Origin: Micromonospora gifhornensis | GTDB lineage: Bacteria; Actinomycetota; Actinomycetes; Mycobacteriales; Micromonosporaceae | Length of the DNA stretch: 64,000 nucleotides | Reading direction: 5' to 3' | NCBI RefSeq assembly: GCF_016863515.1 | Contig: NZ_BOPA01000023.1 | Location: 43,544-107,543, forward strand | In this document: piece by piece, positions 8,422 to 16,831 of the stretch | Layout of the letters: each line of letters opens with the position of its first letter | Numbering within the stretch: the stretch's first letter is position 1 | Notes under the pieces: model-generated | Seen by the model: only the letters and a program-made list of their open reading frames with translations | Told to the model about the DNA's origin: nothing | The model's database searches: none | Translations under genes and position numbers: made by a program

Positions 8422-8877
8422 ATGGGTGGGAGACAGAAGGTGCTGGTGGTGGGGCTGGGTGTGTTGCTTGTGGTGTTGTTCGTGGTGGCGGTGGGTGGGG
8501 GGCGGGAGGAGCGGGGGGACCCGGCGGGGCGGCATTCGCTCGTGGAGTGGCTCGGGCGGGGCAGTGGTCGGCAAGGCACGGTCGATCCGGCGACGGTCGA
8601 GGCGGAATGTGTCGAGGCGCCGGGACTACTGGCGGTGGTCGGCGACTGTGAGCTGCGGGTCGCCGACCCGGGCCGGTTGCGGACGCTGATCCTGCGCAGT
8701 CCGGGAGGGTTCACCGTCGAGGCACCGGCACCCGGCGACACCGACTTTACCGTGACCGACACGGTCACTCCGGAGCAGGACGGCACGGAGGCGGTGGCCC
8801 GGATCGCCGTGGATCGGCCGGCCACGGTGACGCTGCGCTGCCCCACCGGCTGCCTGGTCACGATCAGCGCGCAGTGA
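8422..8877 (+). CDS. Secreted or membrane-anchored protein, unknown function
   Basis: 151 residues from ATG 8422, chosen because AGGAGG at 8409-8414 lies 7 bases upstream; a GTG at 8404 overlaps that ribosome site. An N-terminal hydrophobic helix (about 6-25) reads as an uncleaved signal anchor. The rest is beta-rich with two pairs of cysteines (VEAECVEAP, GDCELRV, LRCPTGCL), which may form disulphides outside the cell. A gap of 15 bases to the next membrane protein suggests a two-gene unit. No family recognised. Confidence 0.7.
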   Translation: MGGRQKVLVVGLGVLLVVLFVVAVGGGREERGDPAGRHSLVEWLGRGSGRQGTVDPATVEAECVEAPGLLAVVGDCELRVADPGRLRTLILRSPGGFTVEAPAPGDTDFTVTDTVTPEQDGTEAVARIAVDRPATVTLRCPTGCLVTISAQ

Positions 8878-8892
8878 GAGCGAGGAGACCTG

Positions 8893-9663
8893 ATGGGCGC
8901 GTTACGCAGGCCGTTCCTGCTGCTGGCCATGCTGGCCCTGGTGCTGGCGGTCGGCGTCGAGGTCGGTGCCGGGCTGCTGTTGGGCGGCTCGGACGCCGGG
9001 GCGGCGCTGGCCGGCAGCGCCGCCGACCTGGGTGTCGAGGTGTCCGACGTGAGCGGGGTCAGCGAGCCGTCCGGGCGGGGCACCGGCTACCTGGCGCTCG
9101 TCGACGCGGCGGCGTTGTGGACCACCGGGCTGTTCTGTCTGGGACTGGTGCTCCCCGAGCGGATTCACGGGCGGGTTCAGGGGGTCGCCACCCTGATCTT
9201 CTCGATCGTCCTGATCATCGTGGCGATTCTGGCCCTGGTGATCGCCTTCGTCGAGCTGTCGATCATGGTTTCGCTCTTTCTGGCGCCGCCGTTCGGCACG
9301 CTCGCCTATCTGGCGCTGTGGGGCTTCTTCCCGGTCGGGGACTCGGCCGTCCTGCTCGGCCTGGTGCTGCTGCTCAAGCTGGCCTGGGCCGGCCTGCTGC
9401 TGCTCGCCCAGCCGAAGTTCATCCAGAACAAGGGCCTGGTGCTGCTGATCGGGACCAGCCTGCTCTGCACGGTGGTGCTGGAGTTCCTGCACCGCCTGGT
9501 GCCGGTGATCGTGGTGAGCATCCTCGACGACCTCGGTGCGATCATCTTCGCCGTGATCGCGATCATCTGGGCCCTGGTGCTGCTGATCGGCGCGATCCCG
9601 GCGATCGTCAAGGCGATCCGCGCCACCGCCGCCCTGCGCGCCGAACCCGATCCGCACCGCTAG
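8893..9663 (+). CDS. Multi-pass membrane protein, unknown function
   Basis: 256 residues with an N-terminal helix or signal anchor, then about five hydrophobic helices (around 72-88, 95-125, 135-160, 170-185 and 215-240). A loop of about 45 residues after the first helix would be extracytoplasmic. A ribosome site (GAGGAGA) lies just upstream of the ATG. There is no enzymatic motif. It appears to form a unit with the preceding secreted protein. Its position after the eCIS genes invites a role in that system, but the intervening palindrome and separate ribosome sites leave this open. Confidence 0.72.
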   Translation: MGALRRPFLLLAMLALVLAVGVEVGAGLLLGGSDAGAALAGSAADLGVEVSDVSGVSEPSGRGTGYLALVDAAALWTTGLFCLGLVLPERIHGRVQGVATLIFSIVLIIVAILALVIAFVELSIMVSLFLAPPFGTLAYLALWGFFPVGDSAVLLGLVLLLKLAWAGLLLLAQPKFIQNKGLVLLIGTSLLCTVVLEFLHRLVPVIVVSILDDLGAIIFAVIAIIWALVLLIGAIPAIVKAIRATAALRAEPDPHR

Positions 9664-9688
9664 CGCGTGGTCCACCAATCCCCCGCCG

Positions 9689-9750
9689 GGGACACCCGGC
9701 CGGCACTCGAGGACATCCGGCTGGCACTCGGGGCACCCGGCCGGCGCTCG
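9689..9750 (+). repeat. Three imperfect 21-bp tandem repeats
   Basis: Units at 9689-9709, 9710-9730 and 9731-9750 share a core of the type GGACACCCGGCCGGCACTCG, and the start of a fourth unit reaches 9757. The array lies between a membrane-protein gene and the DUF6412-like gene, directly before one of its possible ATG codons (9758). Confidence 0.8.
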
Positions 9751-9790
9751 GGGACACATGCTTGTCGCGCCTGGCGGCTATGGTTGTCCT

Positions 9791-10072
9791 GTGATCGGGC
9801 TCGGCATGCTCTGGTACCTCGTCGGCATTCTCGCCGACGTGGGTGCCACCGGCCTGGTCACCGGCACCGCCGCGGCAACCGGCGTACTGCTGACGGTGGT
9901 GCTCTCCGCGGCGAACCTGCTCCGCCGGGTGGTCACCCCGGCCGAGCTGCGGGTCACCCGCCGGTTGATGCGCGAACGCGCCGGCCGCACCGGCGTACCC
10001 CGGCACCGTGATCCGGACGCGGCCGGCCGCGCCCGTCCCAGGGCCCCGACGGCGACCCTCGCGGTCGCCTGA
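9791..10072 (+). CDS. DUF6412-like small membrane protein
   Basis: About 93 residues from GTG 9791; ATG 9758 in the same frame is an alternative with a better Shine-Dalgarno (GGGGAC) but lies on the edge of the tandem repeats. Two hydrophobic helices (LWYLVGILADVGATGLV and GVLLTVVLSAANLL) are followed by a basic, Arg/Pro-rich tail. Proteins like this are often found next to yidC paralogues in actinomycetes, which matches the neighbour here. The function is not known. The family name is from memory. Confidence 0.65.
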   Translation: MIGLGMLWYLVGILADVGATGLVTGTAAATGVLLTVVLSAANLLRRVVTPAELRVTRRLMRERAGRTGVPRHRDPDAAGRARPRAPTATLAVA

Positions 10073-10158
10073 GCCTTCTCTTCTGCCGCTCGACGGCGAC
10101 CGCACCTGACTGGTTCCTGCCCGTTGTCAGTCCTCGGTCGTTCTTCGAGAGGTGCACC

Positions 10159-10209
10159 ATGTCCAATTCGCCCACCCGCCACGCACAGCACACCGGAGGC
10201 CACCGGTGA
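10159..10209 (+). CDS. 16-codon leader ORF overlapping yidC start
   Basis: ATG at 10159 opens a 16-residue ORF (MSNSPTRHAQHTGGHR). Its TGA stop (10207-10209) overlaps the GTG start of yidC as GTGA. A GAGAGG sequence just upstream could serve as its ribosome site. The arrangement suggests translational coupling of yidC to a leader. The ORF is very short, so it may be chance. Confidence 0.4.
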   Translation: MSNSPTRHAQHTGGHR

Positions 10210-11108
10210 GTACGCTGTTCAGCCCGCTGATGGCGGTGATCTACGCGGGCATCTCCGCGATCCTGTTGTTCTGGCACGGTGCCTGGCAGTTGGTCTTCGA
10301 CGACGCACCGCTGCTCGGCACCAACTGGTCGTGGGTGCTCGGCATCGTCTTCCTGGTGCTCACCGTCCGGGCCGTACTCTTCCCGGTCTTCGTCAAGCAG
10401 ATCAAGGCGCAGCGGGCGATGCAGGCGTTGCAGCCGCAGATCAAGGCGCTCCAGGAGAAGCACAAGGACGACCGGGAAACGCTCCAGAAGGAGCTTGTCG
10501 AGCTGTACCGGACGGGGCAGGCCAACCCGCTGATGGGCTGCCTGCCCATGCTGGTGCAGATTCCCGTCTTCCTCGGTCTGTTCCACGTGCTGCGGCACCT
10601 CAAGCCGTCGATGCCGGAGCACATGAAAACGCTGTACGGCTGGACGGTCACCCAGTTCGACAGTGCGTCGACGGCGACCCTGTTCGGCGCTCCCATCGCC
10701 GCCAACTTCCGCTCCGGCACGCAGGAGCTGGCGCTGCTCGGCGCGGACCAGGTCACGGTCCGGGTGGTGGCCGCCATCCTGATCGTGGTCATGATCGCGA
10801 CCACCTACCTGAGCAGTCGGCAGATGATCCTGCGTACCGGCTGGGCCGATGATCCGCAGCAGAAGATGGTGCAGCGGTTGATGCTCTACGGCATTCCGCT
10901 GTCGCTGCTCGTCTCCGGTCTGATCTTCCCGATCGGCGTGATCATCTACTGGGTGACCACGAACCTGTTCTCCCTCGGGCAGCAGACCTGGGTGCTCCGT
11001 AAGTACCCGCCACCGCCCGTCGGCGGCGTCGCCGCCTCGACGGCGGTCACCGACGCCGTCGCGTCAGCACCGCCGAAGGTGGGGGCCAGGCCGAAGAAGC
11101 GGCGCTGA
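10206..11108 (+). CDS. yidC: YidC/Oxa1 membrane insertase (paralogue)
   Basis: 300 residues from GTG 10206, which has GGAGG at 10195-10199; a longer reading from GTG 10152 adds a non-hydrophobic stretch and is unlikely. It has the Oxa1 core of five helices: an N-terminal helix, the LTVRAVLFPVFVKQIKAQ segment with the conserved groove Arg, a charged coiled loop (KALQEKHKDDRETLQKEL), NPLMGCLPMLVQIPVFLGLF, and YWVTTNLFSLGQQ. The C-terminal tail is basic (KVGARPKKRR), as expected for ribosome contact. It inserts membrane proteins alone or with SecYEG. The usual rpmH-rnpA neighbours of the main yidC are absent, so this is probably a second copy. Confidence 0.93.
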   Translation: MSTLFSPLMAVIYAGISAILLFWHGAWQLVFDDAPLLGTNWSWVLGIVFLVLTVRAVLFPVFVKQIKAQRAMQALQPQIKALQEKHKDDRETLQKELVELYRTGQANPLMGCLPMLVQIPVFLGLFHVLRHLKPSMPEHMKTLYGWTVTQFDSASTATLFGAPIAANFRSGTQELALLGADQVTVRVVAAILIVVMIATTYLSSRQMILRTGWADDPQQKMVQRLMLYGIPLSLLVSGLIFPIGVIIYWVTTNLFSLGQQTWVLRKYPPPPVGGVAASTAVTDAVASAPPKVGARPKKRR

Positions 11109-11112
11109 CCAG

Positions 11113-11157
11113 CCGGACCCTGGTGCGTGGCCTGGGAGCGAACGCACCAGGGTCCGG
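11113..11157. terminator. Hairpin between convergent yidC and GH3 genes
   Basis: Perfect 15-bp arms at 11113-11127 and 11143-11157 with a 15-nt loop. It lies 4 bases after yidC and 7 bases from the GH3 stop on the other strand, so it can serve both directions. Confidence 0.8.
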
Positions 11158-11164
11158 ATGATGG

Positions 11165-13489
11165 TCAGCGCAGTTGCGAGGTGGTCCAGCGGGGCGAGGA
11201 GGTGGTCACCGGGGCCAGGTCGCCGACCAGGACGGTACGGGCCTGGACGGCGCGGTGGGCGCTGGTGCCGACCCAGATGTCGACGTCGCCGGGCTCCACC
11301 ACCCGGGTGAGCGTGCGGTCGGAGAAGGCCAGTCGGGTGGTCGGCACGGACAGCTCGACCGTGACCGACTCCCCCGGCTCCAGGTGGATCCGGCGGTACC
11401 CGAGCAGCTGCGCCACCGGCCGGGTCACCGAGGCCACCAGGTCGTGGCCGTAGAGCTGGACCACGTCCTCCCCGGCGACCTCGCCGGTGTTGGTGACCCG
11501 GACGCTGGCGTGCAGCGTGCCGGTGGTGGGCACGGTGTCGGACACGGTCAGGTCGGCGTACGCGAACGTGGTGTACGACAGGCCGTGGCCGAACGGCGCC
11601 ACGGGTGCCGCCGACAGGCTCGTCACCCCGCTGCCCTCCCCCAGAGTGGGGTGCAGGTACGAGTACGGCTGCGCCCCCGCCGAGCTGGGCAGGGTGATCG
11701 GCAGCCGGCCCGACGGGTTGACCCGCCCGGAGAGCACGCCGGCGATCGCTCCGGCGCCCTCCTCGCCCGGGAAGAACGCCTGCACCACGGCCGCGCAGCG
11801 GTCCAGTGCCCAACCCAGCGCATACGGCCGCCCGGTGAGCAGCACCAGGACGACCGGCGTACCGGTGTCCAGCACGGCCTCGACCAGTTGGCGCTGCACG
11901 CCGGGCAACTCCAGGTCGTCGCGGTCGCAGCCCTCGCCGACGGTGCCGCGCCCGAACAGGCCGGCGTGGTCACCAACGACCAGTACGGCGACGTCCGCGT
12001 CGGACGCGACGGCGACGGCCTCGGCGAAACCGGACCGGTCCTCGCTGTCCACGGCACAGCCCGACGCCGAGCTGATGTGCTCGGCACCGAACTCGACCCG
12101 CAGCGCGTCGAGCACGGTGGGCACCTCGATGCCGGTCTCCACACCGGGTCGCTGCGCGAGCACGTGGTTGAGGAAGGAGTAGCACCCGAACAGCGCCGCC
12201 TCCCGGTCGGCGTTCGGGCCGATGACCGCTACCCGACGCCCCGCCGGCAGCGGCAGCACCCCCTGGTTGGCGACCAGGATGATCGACTTCTCGGCCAGCC
12301 GGCGGGCGATCGCCCGATGCTCGGGCGGATCCAGGTCGATCTGCTCGGCCGGCTCGTCGTCGAAGGTGGCGTCGAGTAGACCGAGTTCGAGCTTCTGGCG
12401 CAGCACCCGCAGCACCGACCGGTCGATCAGGGCCTCGTCGATCCGGCCGGTACGCACCGACTCGATCAGGGTCAGGTAGGCGTCGCCGGTCGGCAGTTCG
12501 ATGTCGACACCGGCAGTGAGCGCCTGCACGGCCGCCTCCGTGTTGTCTTCCGCGACGTGATGCAGCAGGTTCAGGAAGGCCACGCCGTAGTAGTCGGCCA
12601 CCACCGTGCCGTCGAAGCCCCAGCGGTCGCGCAGCAACTCGGTCAGCAGGGTCGGATCGGCGGCCACCGGCACGCCGTCGATCTCGGCGTACGAGTGCAT
12701 GATCGAGCGCACGTCACCGTCGAGGATCGCCATCTCGAACGGTGGGAGCAGCACGTCGGCGATCTCCCGGGGGCCGGCGTGCACCGGGGCGAAGTTGCGC
12801 CCGGCCCGGGAGGCGGAGTAGCCGACGAAATGCTTCAGCGTGGCATGCACGCCCTGGGACTGCAGGCCGCGCACGTACGCCGTGCCGAGGGTGCCGACCA
12901 GGTACGGGTCCTCGGCGATGCACTCGTCGACCCGGCCCCAGCGCGGGTCCCGGATCACGTCCAGCACCGGGGAGAGTCCCTGATGGATGCCGAGGGCACG
13001 CATCACGGTCCCGATCGCTGCGGCCATCTCGGTGACCAGGTCGGAATCGAAGGCGGCTCCCCAGGCCAACGGCGTGGGGAATGTGGCGGCCTTCCAGGCC
13101 GACAGTCCGGTCAGGCACTCCTCGTGCACGATCGCCGGAATGCCGAGCCGGGTGCCGGTGACCAGTTCCGACTGGAACTTCCGTAGCCAGGAGGCGCGGG
13201 CGGCGGGGTCGACCGGACGCGTGCCGTACGGTCGGGTGAGGTGACCCAGACCGTGCCGGGAGAAGGCCTCCAACCCGCCGATGTCGCCGAACTCGCCCTG
13301 CAGCGGGGCGACTGCCTCGCCGTCCTCCTTCTCCCAGAACCCGACGAGCTGCGCGACCTTCTCCTCGATCGTCATCCGACCGAGCAGCTCACGTACGCGC
13401 GACTCGCCGTCTGGCCCGTCCGGCCGGTCGGGGCGCGGACCTGTTTGAGCCGGCGCCGACGCGCCCACCCCTTGACGGACCTCAATCAT
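11165..13489 (-). CDS. Glycoside hydrolase family 3 (beta-glucosidase/xylosidase type)
   Basis: 774 residues. No signal peptide, so it is likely cytosolic and acts on imported oligosaccharides. GH3 N-terminal barrel: VLDVIRDPRWGR, then ATLKHFVGYS (K219-H220) and the nucleophile in TVVADYYGV (D299). The GH3 C-terminal domain follows (RRVAVIGPNAD, VLLTGRPYALGW, FFPGEEGAGAIAGVLSG), and a fibronectin-III-like end (VRVTNTGEVAGEDVVQLYG). The first 30 residues are a Pro/Gly/Asp-rich extension. It is the last gene of an operon with an ABC importer, 38 bases after the permease. Substrate is uncertain: beta-glucoside or beta-xyloside are both plausible. Confidence 0.92.
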   Translation of the reverse strand: MIEVRQGVGASAPAQTGPRPDRPDGPDGESRVRELLGRMTIEEKVAQLVGFWEKEDGEAVAPLQGEFGDIGGLEAFSRHGLGHLTRPYGTRPVDPAARASWLRKFQSELVTGTRLGIPAIVHEECLTGLSAWKAATFPTPLAWGAAFDSDLVTEMAAAIGTVMRALGIHQGLSPVLDVIRDPRWGRVDECIAEDPYLVGTLGTAYVRGLQSQGVHATLKHFVGYSASRAGRNFAPVHAGPREIADVLLPPFEMAILDGDVRSIMHSYAEIDGVPVAADPTLLTELLRDRWGFDGTVVADYYGVAFLNLLHHVAEDNTEAAVQALTAGVDIELPTGDAYLTLIESVRTGRIDEALIDRSVLRVLRQKLELGLLDATFDDEPAEQIDLDPPEHRAIARRLAEKSIILVANQGVLPLPAGRRVAVIGPNADREAALFGCYSFLNHVLAQRPGVETGIEVPTVLDALRVEFGAEHISSASGCAVDSEDRSGFAEAVAVASDADVAVLVVGDHAGLFGRGTVGEGCDRDDLELPGVQRQLVEAVLDTGTPVVLVLLTGRPYALGWALDRCAAVVQAFFPGEEGAGAIAGVLSGRVNPSGRLPITLPSSAGAQPYSYLHPTLGEGSGVTSLSAAPVAPFGHGLSYTTFAYADLTVSDTVPTTGTLHASVRVTNTGEVAGEDVVQLYGHDLVASVTRPVAQLLGYRRIHLEPGESVTVELSVPTTRLAFSDRTLTRVVEPGDVDIWVGTSAHRAVQARTVLVGDLAPVTTSSPRWTTSQLR

Positions 13490-13527
13490 GCTGTGCCTTC
13501 CATTTCTGGTGCTCGTGCGGCTGCCGC

Positions 13528-14388
13528 TCAGCCCTTGACCGCACCTTGCAGGCCTCCGACGATCTGTTTCTCGGCGAAGGTGAAGAACAGTAGGGCGGGC
13601 AGCATCGCCAGCGAGGTGAAGGCGAGGATGCCGGCCGTGTCGGAGCTGTACTGACTGGAGAACTGCTGCACGCCCAGCGGCAGGGTATGCAGGCTGGCGT
13701 CACCGAGGACGAGCAACGGCAGGAGGAAGGCGTTCCAGCTCGTGACGAACGCGAGGATCCCGACGGTGACCAGTGCCGGCCGCGCCAGCGGCAGCATGAT
13801 GCGCCAGAGGAAGCCGAGCCGGCCGGTGCCGTCGATCGCCGCGGCGTCCTCCAGTTCACGGGGGATGGCCGACAGGAACGGTCGTAGGATGACGATCGTC
13901 AGCGGCAACGAGAACGCGACCTGCGGAAGGATTACCGCATAGTACGAGTTGATCAGGCTGAGGTCGCGCAGCATGAGGTACAGCGGCAGGATCGCCGCAC
14001 CGGCCGGGAACAGCAGTCCGAGGGTGAAGAAGGTGTAGAGCACCTCACGCCCGCGGAAGGTGTACCGGGCGAGCACGAACGCGGCGGAGACCCCGAGGGC
14101 CACCACACCGAGGGTGGTGCCCAGGGAGACCACTGCGCTGTTGAACGCCTGCCGCCAGAAGTTACTCTCGGTCAGCACTCGGATGTAGTTGTCGAAGACC
14201 CACGGGTCGGGCAGGGCGGCCGGGTTCGCGACGATCTGTGGGGTGGTACGGAAACCACCGATGACCACGTAGATCACCGGCGTGATCGACACAGCCGCGA
14301 CCGCGAGCGCCAAGGCGTAGGTCAGGGGGTTTCCCCAGGACACCGGGCGGCGCTTGGCGGGCGACAGAACGGTGTTCGCGGTCGTCAC
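13528..14388 (-). CDS. Sugar ABC transporter permease, MalG type
   Basis: 286 residues from GTG 14388, one base after the stop of the upstream permease. Six predicted membrane helices. The EAA loop that docks the ATPase reads ELEDAAAIDGTGRLGFLWRIMLPLARPAL. Usual length for CUT1-family permeases. It works with the neighbouring permease and binding protein; no ATPase gene is present in the cluster, so a shared MsiK-type ATPase elsewhere is likely, as is common in actinomycetes. Confidence 0.93.
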   Translation of the reverse strand: MTTANTVLSPAKRRPVSWGNPLTYALALAVAAVSITPVIYVVIGGFRTTPQIVANPAALPDPWVFDNYIRVLTESNFWRQAFNSAVVSLGTTLGVVALGVSAAFVLARYTFRGREVLYTFFTLGLLFPAGAAILPLYLMLRDLSLINSYYAVILPQVAFSLPLTIVILRPFLSAIPRELEDAAAIDGTGRLGFLWRIMLPLARPALVTVGILAFVTSWNAFLLPLLVLGDASLHTLPLGVQQFSSQYSSDTAGILAFTSLAMLPALLFFTFAEKQIVGGLQGAVKG

Positions 14389-14389
14389 G

Positions 14390-15388
14390 TCATTTTGCCT
14401 TTCTGGTGATGGCGCCCTCGATGTCGCGACGGAGCAGGAAGCGCTGGAACAGGATCGCCGCCACGAACGAGATGACGAACAGGATCACCGCGATCGCGTT
14501 GCCGTAGCCCCACAGACGGGCGAAGAAACCGTTGTCCACCATGTATGTCGCCATGGTGGCCGACGCGCCGAGCGAGCGTACCGCCGGCACCGAGGTCACC
14601 CAGATCACGTCGAAGACCTGCAACGAGCCGATCATGGACAGGAACATCCAGATCCGGATCGTCGGGCCCAACAACGGCAGCGTGACGTGGCGCTGGATCT
14701 GCCACCAGCTTGCCCCGTCGATCTGTGCCGCCTCGTTCAACTCCTGCGGCACGTTTGACAGTCCGGCCAGCAGCAGGATGATGGCGAACCCGACGTACTT
14801 CCAGGTGAGGACGAACAGCAGCGTCCAGATAACGATATCGAGATCGGCGAGCCACGCCTGGATCAGGCCGCCCAACCCGATCGAGCGCAGCAACGCGTCG
14901 AACGTGCCGTTCTCGGTCAGGATCAGCTTCCACATGATGCCGACGGTGACCTCGGCCAGCACGTACGGCACGAACGCCAGCAGGCGGAACACCGTGCGGC
15001 CGCGGAAGTGGCGGTTGAGCAGCAGGGCGACGCCCAGCGCGATGGGGCCCTGGATCAGCAGCGATCCGAACACAATGATCGCGTTGTTACGCAGCGCGTC
15101 CAGGAAGATCGGGTCCTGGAAGGCCATGACGTAGTTGTCGAAGCCGATGTAATCGGTGGGCGGTCCGACTCCACGCCAGCGGAACAGGCTGTAGTAGAAG
15201 GCGAAGCCGATCGGCACCAGGACGAACATCACGTACACGACGATCGCCGGCGTGGTGAGCCCGATGATCTCGTACCACTTGCGTCGCGTCTCGCGGGCCC
15301 GGCCGGCTTTCCGATCGGCGGGCCGGAGCCCCGCCGGCGGCGCGGACACGCCGCCGGCGGGGTTCAGGGTCTGGTTCACGGAGCTCAC
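14390..15388 (-). CDS. Sugar ABC transporter permease, MalF type
   Basis: 332 residues from GTG 15388, whose codon overlaps the stop of the binding-protein gene (GTGA). After a 40-residue basic N terminus come six helices with the EAA motif ELNEAAQIDGASWWQIQRHVTLPLL. It is the partner of the MalG-type permease in the same operon. The sugar is set by the binding protein and is not evident from this subunit. Confidence 0.93.
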   Translation of the reverse strand: MSSVNQTLNPAGGVSAPPAGLRPADRKAGRARETRRKWYEIIGLTTPAIVVYVMFVLVPIGFAFYYSLFRWRGVGPPTDYIGFDNYVMAFQDPIFLDALRNNAIIVFGSLLIQGPIALGVALLLNRHFRGRTVFRLLAFVPYVLAEVTVGIMWKLILTENGTFDALLRSIGLGGLIQAWLADLDIVIWTLLFVLTWKYVGFAIILLLAGLSNVPQELNEAAQIDGASWWQIQRHVTLPLLGPTIRIWMFLSMIGSLQVFDVIWVTSVPAVRSLGASATMATYMVDNGFFARLWGYGNAIAVILFVISFVAAILFQRFLLRRDIEGAITRKAK

Positions 15389-16692
15389 TTGCGGGCGGCC
15401 GACTTCATCGCGTCGACGACCTGCTGCGGCGTCCCGTTGCCCGCGAAGATGGCGACGATCGCGTCGTTCATCGCGTTACCGACGGTGCTGCCGAAGGCGG
15501 TGTCCAGCCAGAGCTGGACGTAGGTCGCGCTGGTGGTGGCCTCCAGGATGGAGCGCAGCGCCGGGTCCGAGACACCGGACTCCGAACCCTTGGCGACGGG
15601 CAGACCGGTGCCGGTCTCGGCGTAGCCCTTCTGCACCTCGGGGCTGACGATGTACTTCAGGAACTCGACGCACTCCGCCGGGGCGTTCTTGGCGCAGGAG
15701 AATCCGTCGCCACCGCCGAGGGCCGCCTTGGGGTCACCGTTCGAACCACTGATCGCCGGGACCGGGAACCAACCGATGAACTTGTTCATCGCCTCGGCAT
15801 CCTCGGCAACGTTGTCCAGGGTGCCCTTGTTCCAGTCGCCCATCAGCTCCATCGCGGCCTTGCCGTTGGCGAGCAGGCCGTTGGCGCTGGTCGGGTCGTT
15901 CTGACCCGGGGTCGCGATGAAGTTGTTCTGGAACGGCTTGGTGTCGATGAAGGCCTTCAGGTCCTCGCCGGCCTTGAGGAAGCACGGGTCCTCGAAGTCC
16001 AGGTCCTTGGAGGCCTTCTTCAGGGTGTCGACGGAGCAGGCCCGCAGCGCGAAGTTGTACCACCAGTGCGCGGCCGGCCACTTGTCACCGGCGCCGACGG
16101 CGATCGGCACGACGTTGATCGCCTTGAGCTTGGTGACGGCCTCGTTGAGCTCCTCGAACGTGCTCGGCGGCGCCGCGATGCCGGCCCGCTCGAACATGTC
16201 CTTGTTGTACCAGATACCCTCAATGCCCATCCGGAACGGCAGACCGTACTGCCTGCCGTTCACCGCCCAGATCTCGGCGGAGCTGCCGACGTTGGCGATC
16301 TCGTCCTTCGCCAGGTCGGTGAGGTCCTTGAGGTAGTCGGCCTCGACCTGCTCGCGGATCTCGCCGCCACCCCAGGTCGGGAAGATGTCTGGCGGATCGT
16401 TGCTCAGCAGCGCGGCAGGCAGCCGGGTGCGCTGGAGCTGGTTGGTCTCGATGCCCTCGATCTCGATGGTGACCGTGGGGTGCAGGGCGTTGAAGTCCTT
16501 GGCAACCTTCTGCCAGTACTCCTTTCCAGGCCCATCCTGGCTGGCGTTGTGCCACCAGGTCAGGGTCACCGGGTTCTTGTACAGCTCGCTCTCGGCGGGC
16601 TCTTCGGACTCGCCGCCGCTGCATCCGGTGGCAAGTAGTGCGGTGGTGATGGACAGCGCTAGGACGGTTCGTACGCGGCGCTTTATAGCCAT
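15385..16692 (-). CDS. Sugar-binding lipoprotein of the ABC importer
   Basis: 435 residues. Signal peptide with lipobox LLATGC, lipidated Cys24. Family 1 solute-binding features: VTLTWWHNAS near the N terminus, GGEIREQVEADYLKDLTDL, YGLPFRMGIEGIWYNKDMFERAG and AAMELMGDWNKG. The ribosome site GAGGAG is well placed before the ATG. It is the first gene of the operon with two permeases and the GH3 enzyme, and lies opposite a LacI gene. The partner enzyme suggests a beta-linked oligosaccharide ligand. Confidence 0.93.
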   Translation of the reverse strand: MAIKRRVRTVLALSITTALLATGCSGGESEEPAESELYKNPVTLTWWHNASQDGPGKEYWQKVAKDFNALHPTVTIEIEGIETNQLQRTRLPAALLSNDPPDIFPTWGGGEIREQVEADYLKDLTDLAKDEIANVGSSAEIWAVNGRQYGLPFRMGIEGIWYNKDMFERAGIAAPPSTFEELNEAVTKLKAINVVPIAVGAGDKWPAAHWWYNFALRACSVDTLKKASKDLDFEDPCFLKAGEDLKAFIDTKPFQNNFIATPGQNDPTSANGLLANGKAAMELMGDWNKGTLDNVAEDAEAMNKFIGWFPVPAISGSNGDPKAALGGGDGFSCAKNAPAECVEFLKYIVSPEVQKGYAETGTGLPVAKGSESGVSDPALRSILEATTSATYVQLWLDTAFGSTVGNAMNDAIVAIFAGNGTPQQVVDAMKSAARK

Positions 16693-16738
16693 CGGTATCT
16701 CCTCGACTAGTCAGTCGCGGTGCTCGGCCTGCGGGGGA

Positions 16739-16766
16739 GTTTTACAGCCGTGTAACCGAGTGTCAA
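16739..16766 (-). promoter_or_regulatory. Promoter and operator of the GH3/ABC operon
   Basis: On the minus strand TTGACA (16766-16761) and TAAAAC (16744-16739) are 16 bases apart, a good housekeeping promoter. A perfect inverted repeat TTACA/TGTAA (16742-16755, 4-nt spacer) covers the -10 and spacer, where a repressor would block RNA polymerase. The divergent LacI protein is the obvious candidate. Confidence 0.65.
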
Positions 16767-16771
16767 TCGGT

Positions 16772-16791
16772 GTCGATAACGTTTTCGATAC
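16772..16791. promoter_or_regulatory. LacI-type operator-like palindrome
   Basis: A near-palindrome centred on AACGTT, of the form TCGATAACGTTTTCGA with one mismatched pair. It lies just upstream of the -35 of the importer promoter and 41 bases before the LacI start. The central CG with AT-rich flanks is typical of LacI-family operators. Confidence 0.55.
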
Positions 16792-16831
16792 GCCGCTCAT
16801 CGAGCCCCGTCGGCCCTCTATCATCGTCGGC

